Source: Nocardioides coralli
Lineage (GTDB): Bacteria > Actinomycetota > Actinomycetes > Propionibacteriales > Nocardioidaceae
NCBI RefSeq assembly: GCF_019880385.1
Contig: NZ_CP082273.1
Location: forward strand, 62,001 to 126,000
Reading direction: 5' to 3'
DNA length: 64,000 nt
Below, in pieces: positions 20,204-28,746 of the stretch. The position numbers and the translations under genes were made by a program. Positions within the stretch are counted from its first letter, which is position 1. Each line of letters opens with the position of its first letter. The notes beneath the pieces were generated by a model, which was given only the letters and a program-made list of their open reading frames with translations, had not been told where the DNA came from and made no database searches.

Positions 20204-21612
20204 GGACACCCAGGAAGCGGCTCGGTGCCGTCGCCCTCGCTGCGACCCTGGCGCTCACTGCCGCAGGCTGCGGACAGAAGGCCGGCGTCGAGCAGATGTA
20301 CCCGGCCGGGGTCGCCGTCGCGCCCGACGGCACCGTCGTCGGCGGGGTGGACGCCCAGGGCAACCCGATCGGGGCGGGGGCTGCCGCGGGAGGCGGTGCC
20401 GGTGCCGGTGGGGCAGCCGGCGGGGCGTCGGCCGGCGGCGGCACGGGTGGCGTTGCCGGATCCGGCGGCGACGCCAGCGTGCCCACCGAGGGGGCGCCCG
20501 CCGGTGGTGGCGACACCACCGGGATCACCGCGGACACCATCCGGATCGGCGTCCACGCACCCGTGACCGGAGCGGCTGCCATCCCACAGCAGTCCTTCCA
20601 GCGCGCGGTCGGCGTGTACTTCGACATGGTCAACCGCAACGGGGGCTTCCACGGCCGCAAGGTCCAGGTCGTCTTCGAGGACGACCAGTTCCGGCCCGAC
20701 GTCGCGCGGGCCAAGTGCAAGGAGATGGCCGAGCAGCAGAAGGTCTTCATGCTGATCGGCGGCGCCGGCTCGGACCAGATCGACGCGTGTGCCCGGTACG
20801 CCGCGAGCGTCGGCGTGCCCTACGTCTCGGCCGGCGTCCACGAGACCCGGCCCGGCCAGGCCGCGCTCGGCAGCCTGCCGACGTACTTCGCGGTGTCGCT
20901 GACCTACGAGCAGCAGGTGCCGCTCCTGGCCCGCCTCTACGCCAAGCAGTTCCGGGGCCAGCCCGTCGCCGTGCTGACCGCCGACAACGACTCGCTCAAC
21001 GGCTACCACGCCGCGGCGGTCGGCGCCGTCCGCAAGGCGGCCGGCGGCAGCTTCGAGTACGAGGAGCGGGTTCCGAAGAACACCCAGGGGGAGGCCGTCA
21101 GCATCGGCACCCGGATCTGCAACAGCGGCGCCAAGGCCGTGGTCTGGAACGCCAGCCCCAGCACGCTGCTCAACGTCGTCAAGGCGATGCCCTGCACCAC
21201 GACCTTCGTCGGCCCCGGTCTCACCAACGGCCTCAACGTGGTCGCCGAGGTGGGCTGCCCGAACATCGACGGAGCGATGTTCTACTCGACGTTCCCCGGC
21301 ATGGACGTGATGCGCCAGAACGCCACGTTCGTCCGCGCCTACCAGCAGAAGAACGGTGGAGCGCAACCCGACGACATCGGGGCGGCGATCTATGCGATCG
21401 AGAGCGCGGTCGGCTCGATCCTGCAGGCCGCCGGGAAGAACCTGTCGCGCGAGGGCTTCATGTCGACGATCGGCCAGAAGAAGAGCTTCCAGCCGGGCGT
21501 GCTGCCCCCGATGAACTTCACCAGCCGGCTCGGCGGCACCGCCATGCACCTGCTCCAGGCCGACTGCGGCCGGCGGCAGTACGTCACGGTCCGGCAGAAC
21601 GAGCGGCCCTGA
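20200..21612 (+). CDS. Branched-chain-type ABC transporter substrate-binding lipoprotein
   Basis: A 470-residue periplasmic-binding-protein type I (Peripla_BP_6) lipoprotein. The lipobox is LTAAGC with Cys about 24. Residues about 60-105 are a Gly/Ala-rich linker that spaces the receptor from the membrane, unusually long for LivJ-type proteins. The ligand domain starts at [17 protein letters not shown] and continues with [20 protein letters not shown]. It should deliver a solute to the permeases encoded directly downstream. The binding-pocket residues do not reveal whether the ligand is an amino acid, urea or an aromatic acid. The GTG overlaps the previous stop (GTGA). Confidence 0.9.
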
Positions 21613-21616
21613 CCCG

Positions 21617-22525
21617 ATGAGCGAGCTGCTCCAGGAGCTGGCGATCGCCCTCACCGCGGGGGTGCTGCGCGGCAGCGTCTACGCGTTGGTGGCGCTGGGC
21701 ATCGTGCTGGTCTACCGCGCGTCCGGGGTCTTCAACTTCGCGCAGGCGGAGTTCGGGACGACCGCGCTGTTCGCGACGTACACCGCCATCGAGCTGTGGG
21801 GCTGGGGCTACCCGTCCGGCTTCGCCTTCGGGATGGCGGTCGGCATCGCGATGGGGCTGCTGACGGAGCGGCTGGTGATCCACCCGTTGCGCAACGCCTC
21901 CCGGGTCACGCTGCTGGTGGGCACGGCGGGGGTCGCGCTGGCGGCGATCGGGCTGCAGTTCTGGCTCTACAACGAGACGCTGATCATGACGGTCCGCAAG
22001 ATCCACGACGGCTTCTACGTCACGCCGTGGGGGGCACCGGTCACCGTGCAGTCGGTGATCACGGCGGGTGTGCTCGCGGTGGTCGCCGTCGCCCTGGCGC
22101 TCTTCTTCCGCTCGCCCTCGGGCCTGGCGATCCAGGCGGCCCAGCAGGAGCCGGTCGCCTCCGAGCTCATCGGGGTCAGCGTGCGGCGGGTGTCGATGCT
22201 GACGTGGGGCATCGCGGCGGCGCTCGGCGCGCTGGCCGGCATCCTCACCGGCCCGATGACCACCTTCACGGCCGCCTTCCTCAGCTTCGGCGCGTACGCC
22301 GCCCTGCTGCCGGGCTTCATGGCGGCGGTGCTGGCGGGGATGCGCAGCATGCCGGGGGCCGTCGCCGGTGGCCTGGTGGTGGGCTGCGTGGAGCAGCTGG
22401 GCACCCTCAGCGTGCTCGGTGAGGCCGTGCCCGGGGCCGGGGCGGCCATCCTGTTCGTCTTCCTGCTGGGTGTGCTGCTCGTCCGCCCGCACGGGATCTT
22501 CGTCGGCCGGGCGGTCGCGGCATGA
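21617..22525 (+). CDS. Branched-chain-type ABC transporter permease (LivH-like)
   Basis: A 302-residue inner-membrane permease with about eight hydrophobic helices. The LivH pattern starts with GVLRGSVYALVALGIVLVYR and SGVFNFAQAEFG, the conserved NFAQGE-like loop of this family. The short loop with the coupling-helix region (VRRVSMLTWGIAAALGALAG) contacts the ATPase. It begins 4 nt after the binding-protein stop and its 3' end overlaps the LivM-like gene by 4 nt (ATGA). It forms half of the membrane channel. Confidence 0.92.
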   Translation: MSELLQELAIALTAGVLRGSVYALVALGIVLVYRASGVFNFAQAEFGTTALFATYTAIELWGWGYPSGFAFGMAVGIAMGLLTERLVIHPLRNASRVTLLVGTAGVALAAIGLQFWLYNETLIMTVRKIHDGFYVTPWGAPVTVQSVITAGVLAVVAVALALFFRSPSGLAIQAAQQEPVASELIGVSVRRVSMLTWGIAAALGALAGILTGPMTTFTAAFLSFGAYAALLPGFMAAVLAGMRSMPGAVAGGLVVGCVEQLGTLSVLGEAVPGAGAAILFVFLLGVLLVRPHGIFVGRAVAA

Positions 22526-23742
22526 GCACCCTCGAGCGGCCGCCGGCGAGCGACGACGCGACGACGGTGATCGAGCCGGTCGAGCCGATGACCGAGGAGC
22601 TGCCGGCGGTCGACGACGAACCCGCGGTCGAGGAGGGGGCGCACCGTGCGTTCCGTCCCGGCCCGGCCGGCCGGGCCGCCCGAGGGCTGGTGTGGGCGCT
22701 GCTGTTGTGGTTCGTGCTGGCCTTCCCGGCGGGCGTGCTCTCGCCGTTCGAGCTGGGCGTGGCCGACGTCGGTGCGGCCACGGAAGCGGTGATCTTCGCG
22801 ATCATCGCGCTCTCGCTCAACATCCTGCTCGGGTACGCCGGGCAGATCTCCCTGGGCCACCAGGCCTTCGTGGGGCTGGGGGCCTTCACCTCGGCGTACG
22901 TCGTGGTCGACCTGCAGCTCAGCTTCTGGTTCGCCCTCGCGGTCGCTGCCGGCATGGGCGCGCTGCAGGCAGGGCTGCTGGGGGCCGTGTCACTGCGGCT
23001 CACCGGCCTCTACTTCGCCCTGGTCACGCTGGCCTACGGCAAGTTCGCCGAGGAGACGCTGCTCGGGATCACCGCGCTCACCGGCGGCGAGGGCGGCAAG
23101 GAGGCGCCGCGCCCCACCGGGTTCCACGGCGAGGTGAGCTACTACTTCCTGTGCCTCGGCTTCCTGGCCGTGGTGCTCTTCCTCGACTGGCGGCTCACCC
23201 GCAGCAAGGCGGGGCGGGCGCTCCAGGCCCTCCGGGAGAACCCGCGGGTCGCCTCCTCCTACGGCATCGACGTCAACGCCTACATCCTGCTGGCCTTCGC
23301 CACGTCGGGCCTGTTCGCCGGCATCGCCGGGGCGCTGCTCGCCCACCACGAGGAGGTCATCGTCGGCAGCAAGTTCGACTTCCGGCTGGCCCTGCTCTTC
23401 GTGCTCATGACCGTGGTCGGCGGGCTCCGCAGCCGGTCCGGCGTCGTGATCGGGGCGGCGTTCTTCGCCCTGCTCGGCAGCGGCAAGCTGCTGGACCTGC
23501 TCGACCAGCCGCTCGGCCTGGTCGGGTTCAGCCTCACCGGCTTCATCGAGGGCACCATCGGGCTGCCGCAGGAGTTCGTCGCGCTCGTGGTCGGGCCGAT
23601 CCTGCTGCTGCTCACGATCACCCTCTATCCCGGCGGCATCGGCCAGCAGATCGCCCCGGTCCGCGAGTGGCTGCTCGGGCGGCGGTTCGACCCCCACGCG
23701 GGGAAGGTCGAGGAGGTCGAGGTGAGCGATGTCCGTGCTTGA
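22522..23742 (+). CDS. Branched-chain-type ABC transporter permease (LivM-like)
   Basis: A 406-residue permease. Residues 1 to about 50 are an acidic cytoplasmic extension (SDDATTVIEPVEPMTEELPA), longer than in LivM of Escherichia coli. The membrane core follows, with ILLGYAGQISLGHQAFVGLG, the diagnostic LivM loop, and ALRENPRVASSYGIDVNAY, the ATPase coupling segment. The C-terminal 25 residues are charged and cytoplasmic. The 3' end overlaps the first ATPase gene by 14 nt. It pairs with the LivH-like subunit. Confidence 0.92.
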   Translation: MSTLERPPASDDATTVIEPVEPMTEELPAVDDEPAVEEGAHRAFRPGPAGRAARGLVWALLLWFVLAFPAGVLSPFELGVADVGAATEAVIFAIIALSLNILLGYAGQISLGHQAFVGLGAFTSAYVVVDLQLSFWFALAVAAGMGALQAGLLGAVSLRLTGLYFALVTLAYGKFAEETLLGITALTGGEGGKEAPRPTGFHGEVSYYFLCLGFLAVVLFLDWRLTRSKAGRALQALRENPRVASSYGIDVNAYILLAFATSGLFAGIAGALLAHHEEVIVGSKFDFRLALLFVLMTVVGGLRSRSGVVIGAAFFALLGSGKLLDLLDQPLGLVGFSLTGFIEGTIGLPQEFVALVVGPILLLLTITLYPGGIGQQIAPVREWLLGRRFDPHAGKVEEVEVSDVRA

Positions 23743-24532
23743 GATCGACGACCTGTCCATCCACTTCGGTGGCATCAAGGCGCTGCAACACGTGCGGATG
23801 CGCGCCGGCGAGTGGGAGATCGTCGGGATCATCGGCCCCAACGGCGCCGGGAAGACCACGCTCTTCAACTGCATCACCGGGTTCTACGAGCCGACTGTGG
23901 GCAGCATCCGCTACCGCGGGCAGGAGATCTCCCGGTTGCCGGTGCACCGGCGCACGGCGCTGGGGATCGGTCGCACGTTCCAGAACGTCGGCCTGGTCAA
24001 GAACGCCACGGTCCTCGAGAACCTGTTGACCGCCCAGCACCTCGAGGTCGACTACGGCGCCCTCGGCGGCATGCTCGGGCTGCCGGCCACGTTCGCCGAG
24101 GAGCGCCGGCTCTCCGACCGCGGTCACCAGATCCTGGAGCTGATGGACCTGCGGGCGGTCACCGATGCCCGGGTGGCCGACCTGCCCTACGGTGTGCTCA
24201 AGCGGGTCGAGATCGCGGCGGTGCTCGCCACCGACCCCGACCTGCTCCTCCTCGACGAGCCCGGCTCGGGCATGGGTCCGGAGGAGGCGCACGTCCTCGG
24301 CGACACGCTGCTGGAGATGCGGCGTGAGTTCGGGTTGACGATCGTGATGATCGACCACCACGTGCCACTGGTGACCCGCGTGTCCGACTACGTCTACTGC
24401 CTCAACTTCGGCGAGGTGCTCGCCGAGGGGTCCCCGCAGGCCGTGCGGAGCCATCCGGAGGTCGTCCGCGCCTACCTCGGCGACGACGCTGACGTGCCCA
24501 CCGACCACCACCCGACCGAGGAGCTGGTCTGA
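23729..24532 (+). CDS. ABC transporter ATP-binding protein (LivG-like)
   Basis: A 267-residue ATPase. Walker A is GPNGAGKTTLFN (about residue 38), Walker B is DLLLLDEPGSGMGP and the H-loop is VMIDHHVPLV. The signature region reads LPYGVLKRVEIAAVL, where LivG proteins normally have LSYGQQRRLEIARAL, so the usual Ser and Gln are replaced. In ABC dimers the partner's signature can compensate, and LivF next door is canonical. The AUG lies within the end of livM. It energises the importer. Confidence 0.92.
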   Translation: MSVLEIDDLSIHFGGIKALQHVRMRAGEWEIVGIIGPNGAGKTTLFNCITGFYEPTVGSIRYRGQEISRLPVHRRTALGIGRTFQNVGLVKNATVLENLLTAQHLEVDYGALGGMLGLPATFAEERRLSDRGHQILELMDLRAVTDARVADLPYGVLKRVEIAAVLATDPDLLLLDEPGSGMGPEEAHVLGDTLLEMRREFGLTIVMIDHHVPLVTRVSDYVYCLNFGEVLAEGSPQAVRSHPEVVRAYLGDDADVPTDHHPTEELV

Positions 24533-25240
24533 GTGGCGATCCTCCAGATCCAGGACCTCGTCGTGGGCTACGGCCGGTTCCCGGTCCTCCACGGCATCGA
24601 CGTCGCGGTCGAGGAGGGTGAGGTGTGTGTGCTGCTCGGCCTCAACGGGGCCGGCAAGACCACCACCGTCACCAGCGTGGCCGGGCTGCTCCGCCCGACA
24701 TCGGGCCGCATCGTCTTCGACGGGAAGCCGCTCGGCCGGTCCTCACCCTCGGCCCGCGTCAAGGCCGGCATCTCGCTGTGCCCCGAGGGCCGCCGGGTGT
24801 TCCCCCGGCTCACGGTGGCGCAGAACCTCAGGCTCGGTGCCTGGAGCCGACGACGCAGCCACCGTGCCGTGCGCGCGCAGCTGCGGCTCGTGCTCGACCA
24901 CTTCCCGCGCCTGGAGGAGCGCGAGGACCAGCTCGCCGGCACCCTCTCGGGTGGCGAGCAGCAGATGCTGGCGGTCGGGCGGGCGCTGATGTCCCGCCCC
25001 CGGTTGCTGATGATCGACGAGGCCTCCCTCGGGCTCAGCCCCACGCTGGCCCGCACGGTCTGGGAGGCCACCTCCCGGATCGCCCGGGAGGGCACCACCG
25101 TGCTGATGGTGGAGCAGAATGCCGGCGCGCTGCCGTTCGCGGACCGCGCGCTGATCATGGAGAAGGGCACCATCTCCCGCGTCGCGGTGGGCGACGAGGT
25201 GCAGCAGGTGAACCTCAGGGAGGCCTACCTCGGTGTGTGA
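24533..25240 (+). CDS. ABC transporter ATP-binding protein (LivF-like)
   Basis: A 235-residue ATPase with canonical motifs: GLNGAGKTTTVTSVAGLL (Walker A), LSGGEQQMLAVGRALM (signature), LLMIDEASLGLSP (Walker B, with Ala where Pro is usual) and VLMVEQNAGAL (H-loop region with Gln-Asn). The GTG start follows the LivG-like stop directly, without a gap. It forms the ATPase heterodimer with that protein. The operon continues after a 24-nt gap into two genes of unknown role. Confidence 0.93.
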   Translation: MAILQIQDLVVGYGRFPVLHGIDVAVEEGEVCVLLGLNGAGKTTTVTSVAGLLRPTSGRIVFDGKPLGRSSPSARVKAGISLCPEGRRVFPRLTVAQNLRLGAWSRRRSHRAVRAQLRLVLDHFPRLEEREDQLAGTLSGGEQQMLAVGRALMSRPRLLMIDEASLGLSPTLARTVWEATSRIAREGTTVLMVEQNAGALPFADRALIMEKGTISRVAVGDEVQQVNLREAYLGV

Positions 25241-25264
25241 GGTGGGACGGACAGGAGAAGGACG

Positions 25265-25774
25265 ATGAGCACCAACAACACCACGGGCCCGACCGGCCGG
25301 TTCAGCAACTTCGGCAAGCTGGGAGGCCAGCTCGGCGTCCTGCTGTGCGTGATCGGTTTCGTCGCGCTCTTCCTCGGCTGGAACGGCGCCGCCAGCAAGA
25401 ACGTGATCATGGCCCAGTTCCCGTTCCTGATCTCGGGCGGCATGGCGGGGCTCGCGATCGTGGTCATCGGCGGCGCCATGCTGGTCGTGCAGAACGCGCG
25501 TGAGGACCGGGCCCGGCTCGAGGCGAAGCTGGACCGGCTGATCACGGCGGTCGAGCACAGCGGCGGCGGTGGTCAGGCCGCGCGGCGGCCGGCCTCGGTC
25601 GCCGACGGGTCCATGGTCCTCGCCGGGCCCACGTCCTACCACCGCCTCGAGTGCTCCCTGCCCGCCGCACGCGACGAGGCCCACCTGCTCGGCCTCGACG
25701 ACGCGCTCGCGCGGGGCATCGAGCCCTGCCGCGTCTGCCGGCCGCCGGCGATGGCGCCGCCGGCCTACGCGTGA
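25265..25774 (+). CDS. Small two-helix membrane protein with C-terminal His/Cys cluster
   Basis: A 169-residue protein preceded by GGAGAAGG. Two transmembrane helices lie at about residues 21-42 (LGVLLCVIGFVALFLGW) and 52-78. A short coiled-coil-like segment (REDRARLEAKLDRLITAVE) follows. The cytoplasmic C-terminus has H-x3-C (YHRLEC) and, about 35 residues later, PCRVC, a possible metal site resembling treble-clef Ada-type zinc-binding tails. It sits in the importer operon and overlaps the next gene by 4 nt. No named family was recognised; a regulatory or assembly role for the transporter is a guess. Confidence 0.75.
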   Translation: MSTNNTTGPTGRFSNFGKLGGQLGVLLCVIGFVALFLGWNGAASKNVIMAQFPFLISGGMAGLAIVVIGGAMLVVQNAREDRARLEAKLDRLITAVEHSGGGGQAARRPASVADGSMVLAGPTSYHRLECSLPAARDEAHLLGLDDALARGIEPCRVCRPPAMAPPAYA

Positions 25775-26973
25775 CGTTGCGCCGCCGGCTGGCGTCGGTC
25801 GACCCGGCCCCCGCGCTCGGCTGGGCGGCGCTCGCCCTCGTGGTCGGTGTGATGCTGACGGTGACGGCGCTCGGGGCCCGGGGTGGTACCGACCCGACGC
25901 CGGGCGCCGTGGCCAGTGCCCGCGACTCCTACGCCGTCGCCGGTCCGGGCCGGTTGCGGGCGCCGGTGCACGAGCCCGCCCTGCTCGTGGTGGCGCGCCG
26001 CGACGCGGTGCCCCGCCTCGCGCGGTCGGTGCGTCGCACGAGCGGGGTCGCGACTGTCGAACCCGTCGGCCTGGCCTCCCTGCAGCTGATGGGACGTACC
26101 GTCACGGCGGCGGCGGTCCGCCCGGCGTCGTACCGTCGGCTGGCGCCGGCCGGCACCGCCACGGCACAGGAGATCTGGGACGCTGTGGCCAGGGGGGACG
26201 CCGCCGTGGCCCATGGCATGGCCGAGGGCCTCGGGCTGGACCTGGGCGGCACGGTGCAGACCGGGACCGGCGGGTCACTGCGCCTCGGTGCCTTCGCCTC
26301 GACGGTCCCGGGGATCGACCTGGTGGTGAACCGTCCCCGTGGCCGGCAGCTGGGCCTGCCGCGCGCCAACGCCGTCGTCGCGACGTTGCGGCCGGACGCG
26401 GATGCCGCAGCAGCGCTCCGCGACGTACGGCGCCGGCTCGGTCGTGGGACGAGCGTGACCGACGTGACCGGCGACCCGAGCGACGGGCTCCTCGCGGCCA
26501 CGCTGGTCGGCGGCGGGGTCGCGGACGCGGTGGGATCGTTCTCCTACCGGTGGTTCGCCGACGGCACCGTGGCGCCGGACCCTGCCTGGGTCCGCGCGCA
26601 CCTCGTCACCGGTGAGGTGCCCATCCTCGGGACCGTCACCTGCCACCGCGTCATGCTGCCCCAGCTGCGCGGAGCCCTTGCAGAGCTCCAGGTGCGCGGT
26701 TTGGCGAGGACCATCGACCCGGCGGACTTCGGCGGCTGCTACGCGCCGCGCTTCATCGAGCGCGACCCGTCCCGGGGGCTGTCGCTGCACACCTGGGGGA
26801 TCGCGGTCGACCTCAACGTCTCGGGCAACCAGGTCGGCACCGTCGGCACCATCGACCCGCGCGTGGTGGAGGTGTTCGACCGCTGGGGCTTCGCTTGGGG
26901 CGGCCGCTGGCGGGTGCCCGACCCGATGCACTTCGAGCTCGCCCGGCTCGTCTCGACGCCTGCCGGCCCCTGA
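25771..26973 (+). CDS. Membrane-anchored M15-family peptidase with N-terminal MacB-like extracellular region
   Basis: A 400-residue protein. One N-terminal helix (about residues 14-36) anchors it with the bulk outside. Residues about 60-215 resemble the periplasmic core domain of FtsX/MacB permeases (IWDAVARGDAAVAHGMAEGL, then LDLGGTVQTGTG). The C-terminal domain is an M15 D,D-carboxypeptidase/endolysin type: H340-x6-D347 in SLHTWGIAVDLN and H387 in MHFE are the three zinc ligands. It probably cuts cell-wall peptides. The GTG overlaps the previous stop codon. The combination of domains and its place behind a Liv-type importer are unusual. Confidence 0.8.
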   Translation: MTLRRRLASVDPAPALGWAALALVVGVMLTVTALGARGGTDPTPGAVASARDSYAVAGPGRLRAPVHEPALLVVARRDAVPRLARSVRRTSGVATVEPVGLASLQLMGRTVTAAAVRPASYRRLAPAGTATAQEIWDAVARGDAAVAHGMAEGLGLDLGGTVQTGTGGSLRLGAFASTVPGIDLVVNRPRGRQLGLPRANAVVATLRPDADAAAALRDVRRRLGRGTSVTDVTGDPSDGLLAATLVGGGVADAVGSFSYRWFADGTVAPDPAWVRAHLVTGEVPILGTVTCHRVMLPQLRGALAELQVRGLARTIDPADFGGCYAPRFIERDPSRGLSLHTWGIAVDLNVSGNQVGTVGTIDPRVVEVFDRWGFAWGGRWRVPDPMHFELARLVSTPAGP

Positions 26974-27024
26974 GGCCGGGGCCGGTCCCGGCCGGCGTTG
27001 CGCACCGGGTGGTTGGCTGGGGCC

Positions 27025-27915
27025 ATGCGCATCCTCTTCACCGGCGGCAGCGGCAAGGCCGGGCGGCACGTGGCGCCCTACCTCGCCGGGCTCGGCCACC
27101 AGGTCACCAACGCCGACCTCGTCCCCCTGGGCCACCCGGCCGTGACCGACCTCCGGGTCGACCTCACCGACGCCGGCGAGACCTGGTCGGCGCTGGCGGG
27201 GCTGGCGACGATGGACGAGCTCGACCTGCCCGAGAAGCCGTCCTACGACGCGGTCGTCCACTTCGCCGCCGTGCCGCGCATCCTGCTCGCACCCGACACG
27301 ACGACCTACGCCACCAACGTGCTGAGCACCTACCACGTGCTCGAGGCCGCGACCCGGCTCGGGGTGCGCAAGGTCGTCTTCGCCTCCTCCGAGACCACCT
27401 ACGGGATCTGCTTCGCCCAGGGCGAGCGGCGGCCCGACTACGTGCCCGTCGACGAGGAGCACCCGACGGTCCCCGAGGACTCCTACGCGATGTCGAAGGT
27501 GGCGGGGGAGGTCACGGCCAGGTCCTTCCAGGCCCGCTCCGGCCTCGACGTCTACGGGCTGCGCATCAACAACGTCATCGAGCCCCACGAGTACGCCGAG
27601 CTCTTCCCGGCCTACCTGGCCGACCCGGCCCTGCGCCGGCGCAACCTCTTCGCCTACATCGACGTGCGGGACCTCGGCCGGATGGTGGAGCGCTGCCTCG
27701 CGGTCGACGGGCTGGGGTACGAGGTGTTCAACGTCGCCAACGCCGACCTGTCGGTCGCGGTGACGGCGCAGGAGGTCCGCGAGCGCTTCTACGAGGGCGT
27801 GGAGCAGCGCCGGGAGATGGGGCGCGACGAGACCTTCTACGCCGTCGACAAGGCACGCGAGTTGCTCGGATGGACTCCCGAGCACTCGTGGCGCGAGGTG
27901 CTGTCCGCGGGATGA
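27025..27915 (+). CDS. NAD-dependent epimerase/dehydratase family protein
   Basis: A 296-residue extended SDR. ILFTGGSGKAGRHVAPYLA is the dinucleotide-binding turn, VVHFAAVPR is the NAD-adenine contact, SSETTY carries the active-site Ser/Thr, and YAMSK is the catalytic YxxxK. RNLFAYIDVRDLGRMVERCL and the end (YAVDKARELLGWTPEHSW) are typical of sugar-nucleotide epimerases such as GalE relatives, although no substrate can be assigned. The ATG follows a TTGGCT hexamer by 6 nt. It converges on the HAD gene, and a GC-rich imperfect hairpin lies in the 25-bp gap. Confidence 0.88.
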   Translation: MRILFTGGSGKAGRHVAPYLAGLGHQVTNADLVPLGHPAVTDLRVDLTDAGETWSALAGLATMDELDLPEKPSYDAVVHFAAVPRILLAPDTTTYATNVLSTYHVLEAATRLGVRKVVFASSETTYGICFAQGERRPDYVPVDEEHPTVPEDSYAMSKVAGEVTARSFQARSGLDVYGLRINNVIEPHEYAELFPAYLADPALRRRNLFAYIDVRDLGRMVERCLAVDGLGYEVFNVANADLSVAVTAQEVRERFYEGVEQRREMGRDETFYAVDKARELLGWTPEHSWREVLSAG

Positions 27916-27940
27916 CCCCGGGGGGTCCGGGCGGCCCGGG

Positions 27941-28606
27941 TCAGAGCGCCAGCAGGCCCTCCACGACCTCGACGAGGTCGTCACCGTGGACGTCCGCAGG
28001 GAGGAACACGTCGCCCGGCTCGCCCTCCAGGCGTGAGCACCACCCGGCCAGGGCGCCGGCCCGCTTGGCGCCGTGGCAGTCCCACGCGTGCACCGCGACG
28101 AGCGCCATCCGCTCGATCGGGCTCGCGAGGGCCGCGGCGGTGTGGTGGTAGACCGCCGGGGCGGGCTTCCACACCCCCACGACGTCGCAGGTCACGACGT
28201 GGTCGACGTAGGCGCCCAGGCCGGCCCCGTCCAGGAAGGAACGGGTGTAGGCGGGATCGCCGACGGTCAGGCAGCCGATGGTCACGCCGGCCTCCGAGAG
28301 ACGTTCCAGCGCCGGTGCCGCGTCGGTGAACGCGGGGACGTTGCCGAACCCCTCCACGACATGGGCGACGGCCTCGTCCGTCATCGACTGGCGTGTCTCC
28401 GTACGCAGCGCCTGACGCGCGGTCGCGGTGAAGTCGGCGACGTCGCCGGCGAGCGTCAGGGCCATGGCGTCGCGCTGGAAGCGCATGAAGAACGGCCCGA
28501 GCACCTGAGCCGGTTGTCCGACCTCCTCGAGCCGGGCCTCGAGGGGCTCGAGGTCGAGCAGGGTCTCCAGGACGTCGAAGGCCACGGCCTCGACACGTCC
28601 GGTCAC
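27941..28606 (-). CDS. HAD-superfamily hydrolase, haloacid dehalogenase-like
   Basis: A 221-residue protein of the L-2-haloacid dehalogenase type. Motif I is AFDVLETLLDL, with Glu where Gly is usual after the nucleophile region. GVTIGCLTVGDP is motif II, VVGVWKPAPAVYHHTA carries the motif III lysine and ALVAVHAWDCHGAKRAG is motif IV. The nucleophile Asp and Lys are present, so it should be a hydrolase. The GTG at 28606 starts the homologous region; an upstream start would add an unconserved Arg-rich leader. Substrate unknown. Confidence 0.8.
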   Translation of the reverse strand: MTGRVEAVAFDVLETLLDLEPLEARLEEVGQPAQVLGPFFMRFQRDAMALTLAGDVADFTATARQALRTETRQSMTDEAVAHVVEGFGNVPAFTDAAPALERLSEAGVTIGCLTVGDPAYTRSFLDGAGLGAYVDHVVTCDVVGVWKPAPAVYHHTAAALASPIERMALVAVHAWDCHGAKRAGALAGWCSRLEGEPGDVFLPADVHGDDLVEVVEGLLAL

Positions 28607-28746
28607 GGTGAACCACTCCCTCCATCGTGGGTGTCCTCGCCCCAGCATCACCCGTGGCGGGTCCGCAGGACCACCCATGCGGGGCCGCGACGAGGTGGGT
28701 GATCCGGGGGAAGCGGCGGCGCCGGAGCGCGACCTAGCGTCGAGGC

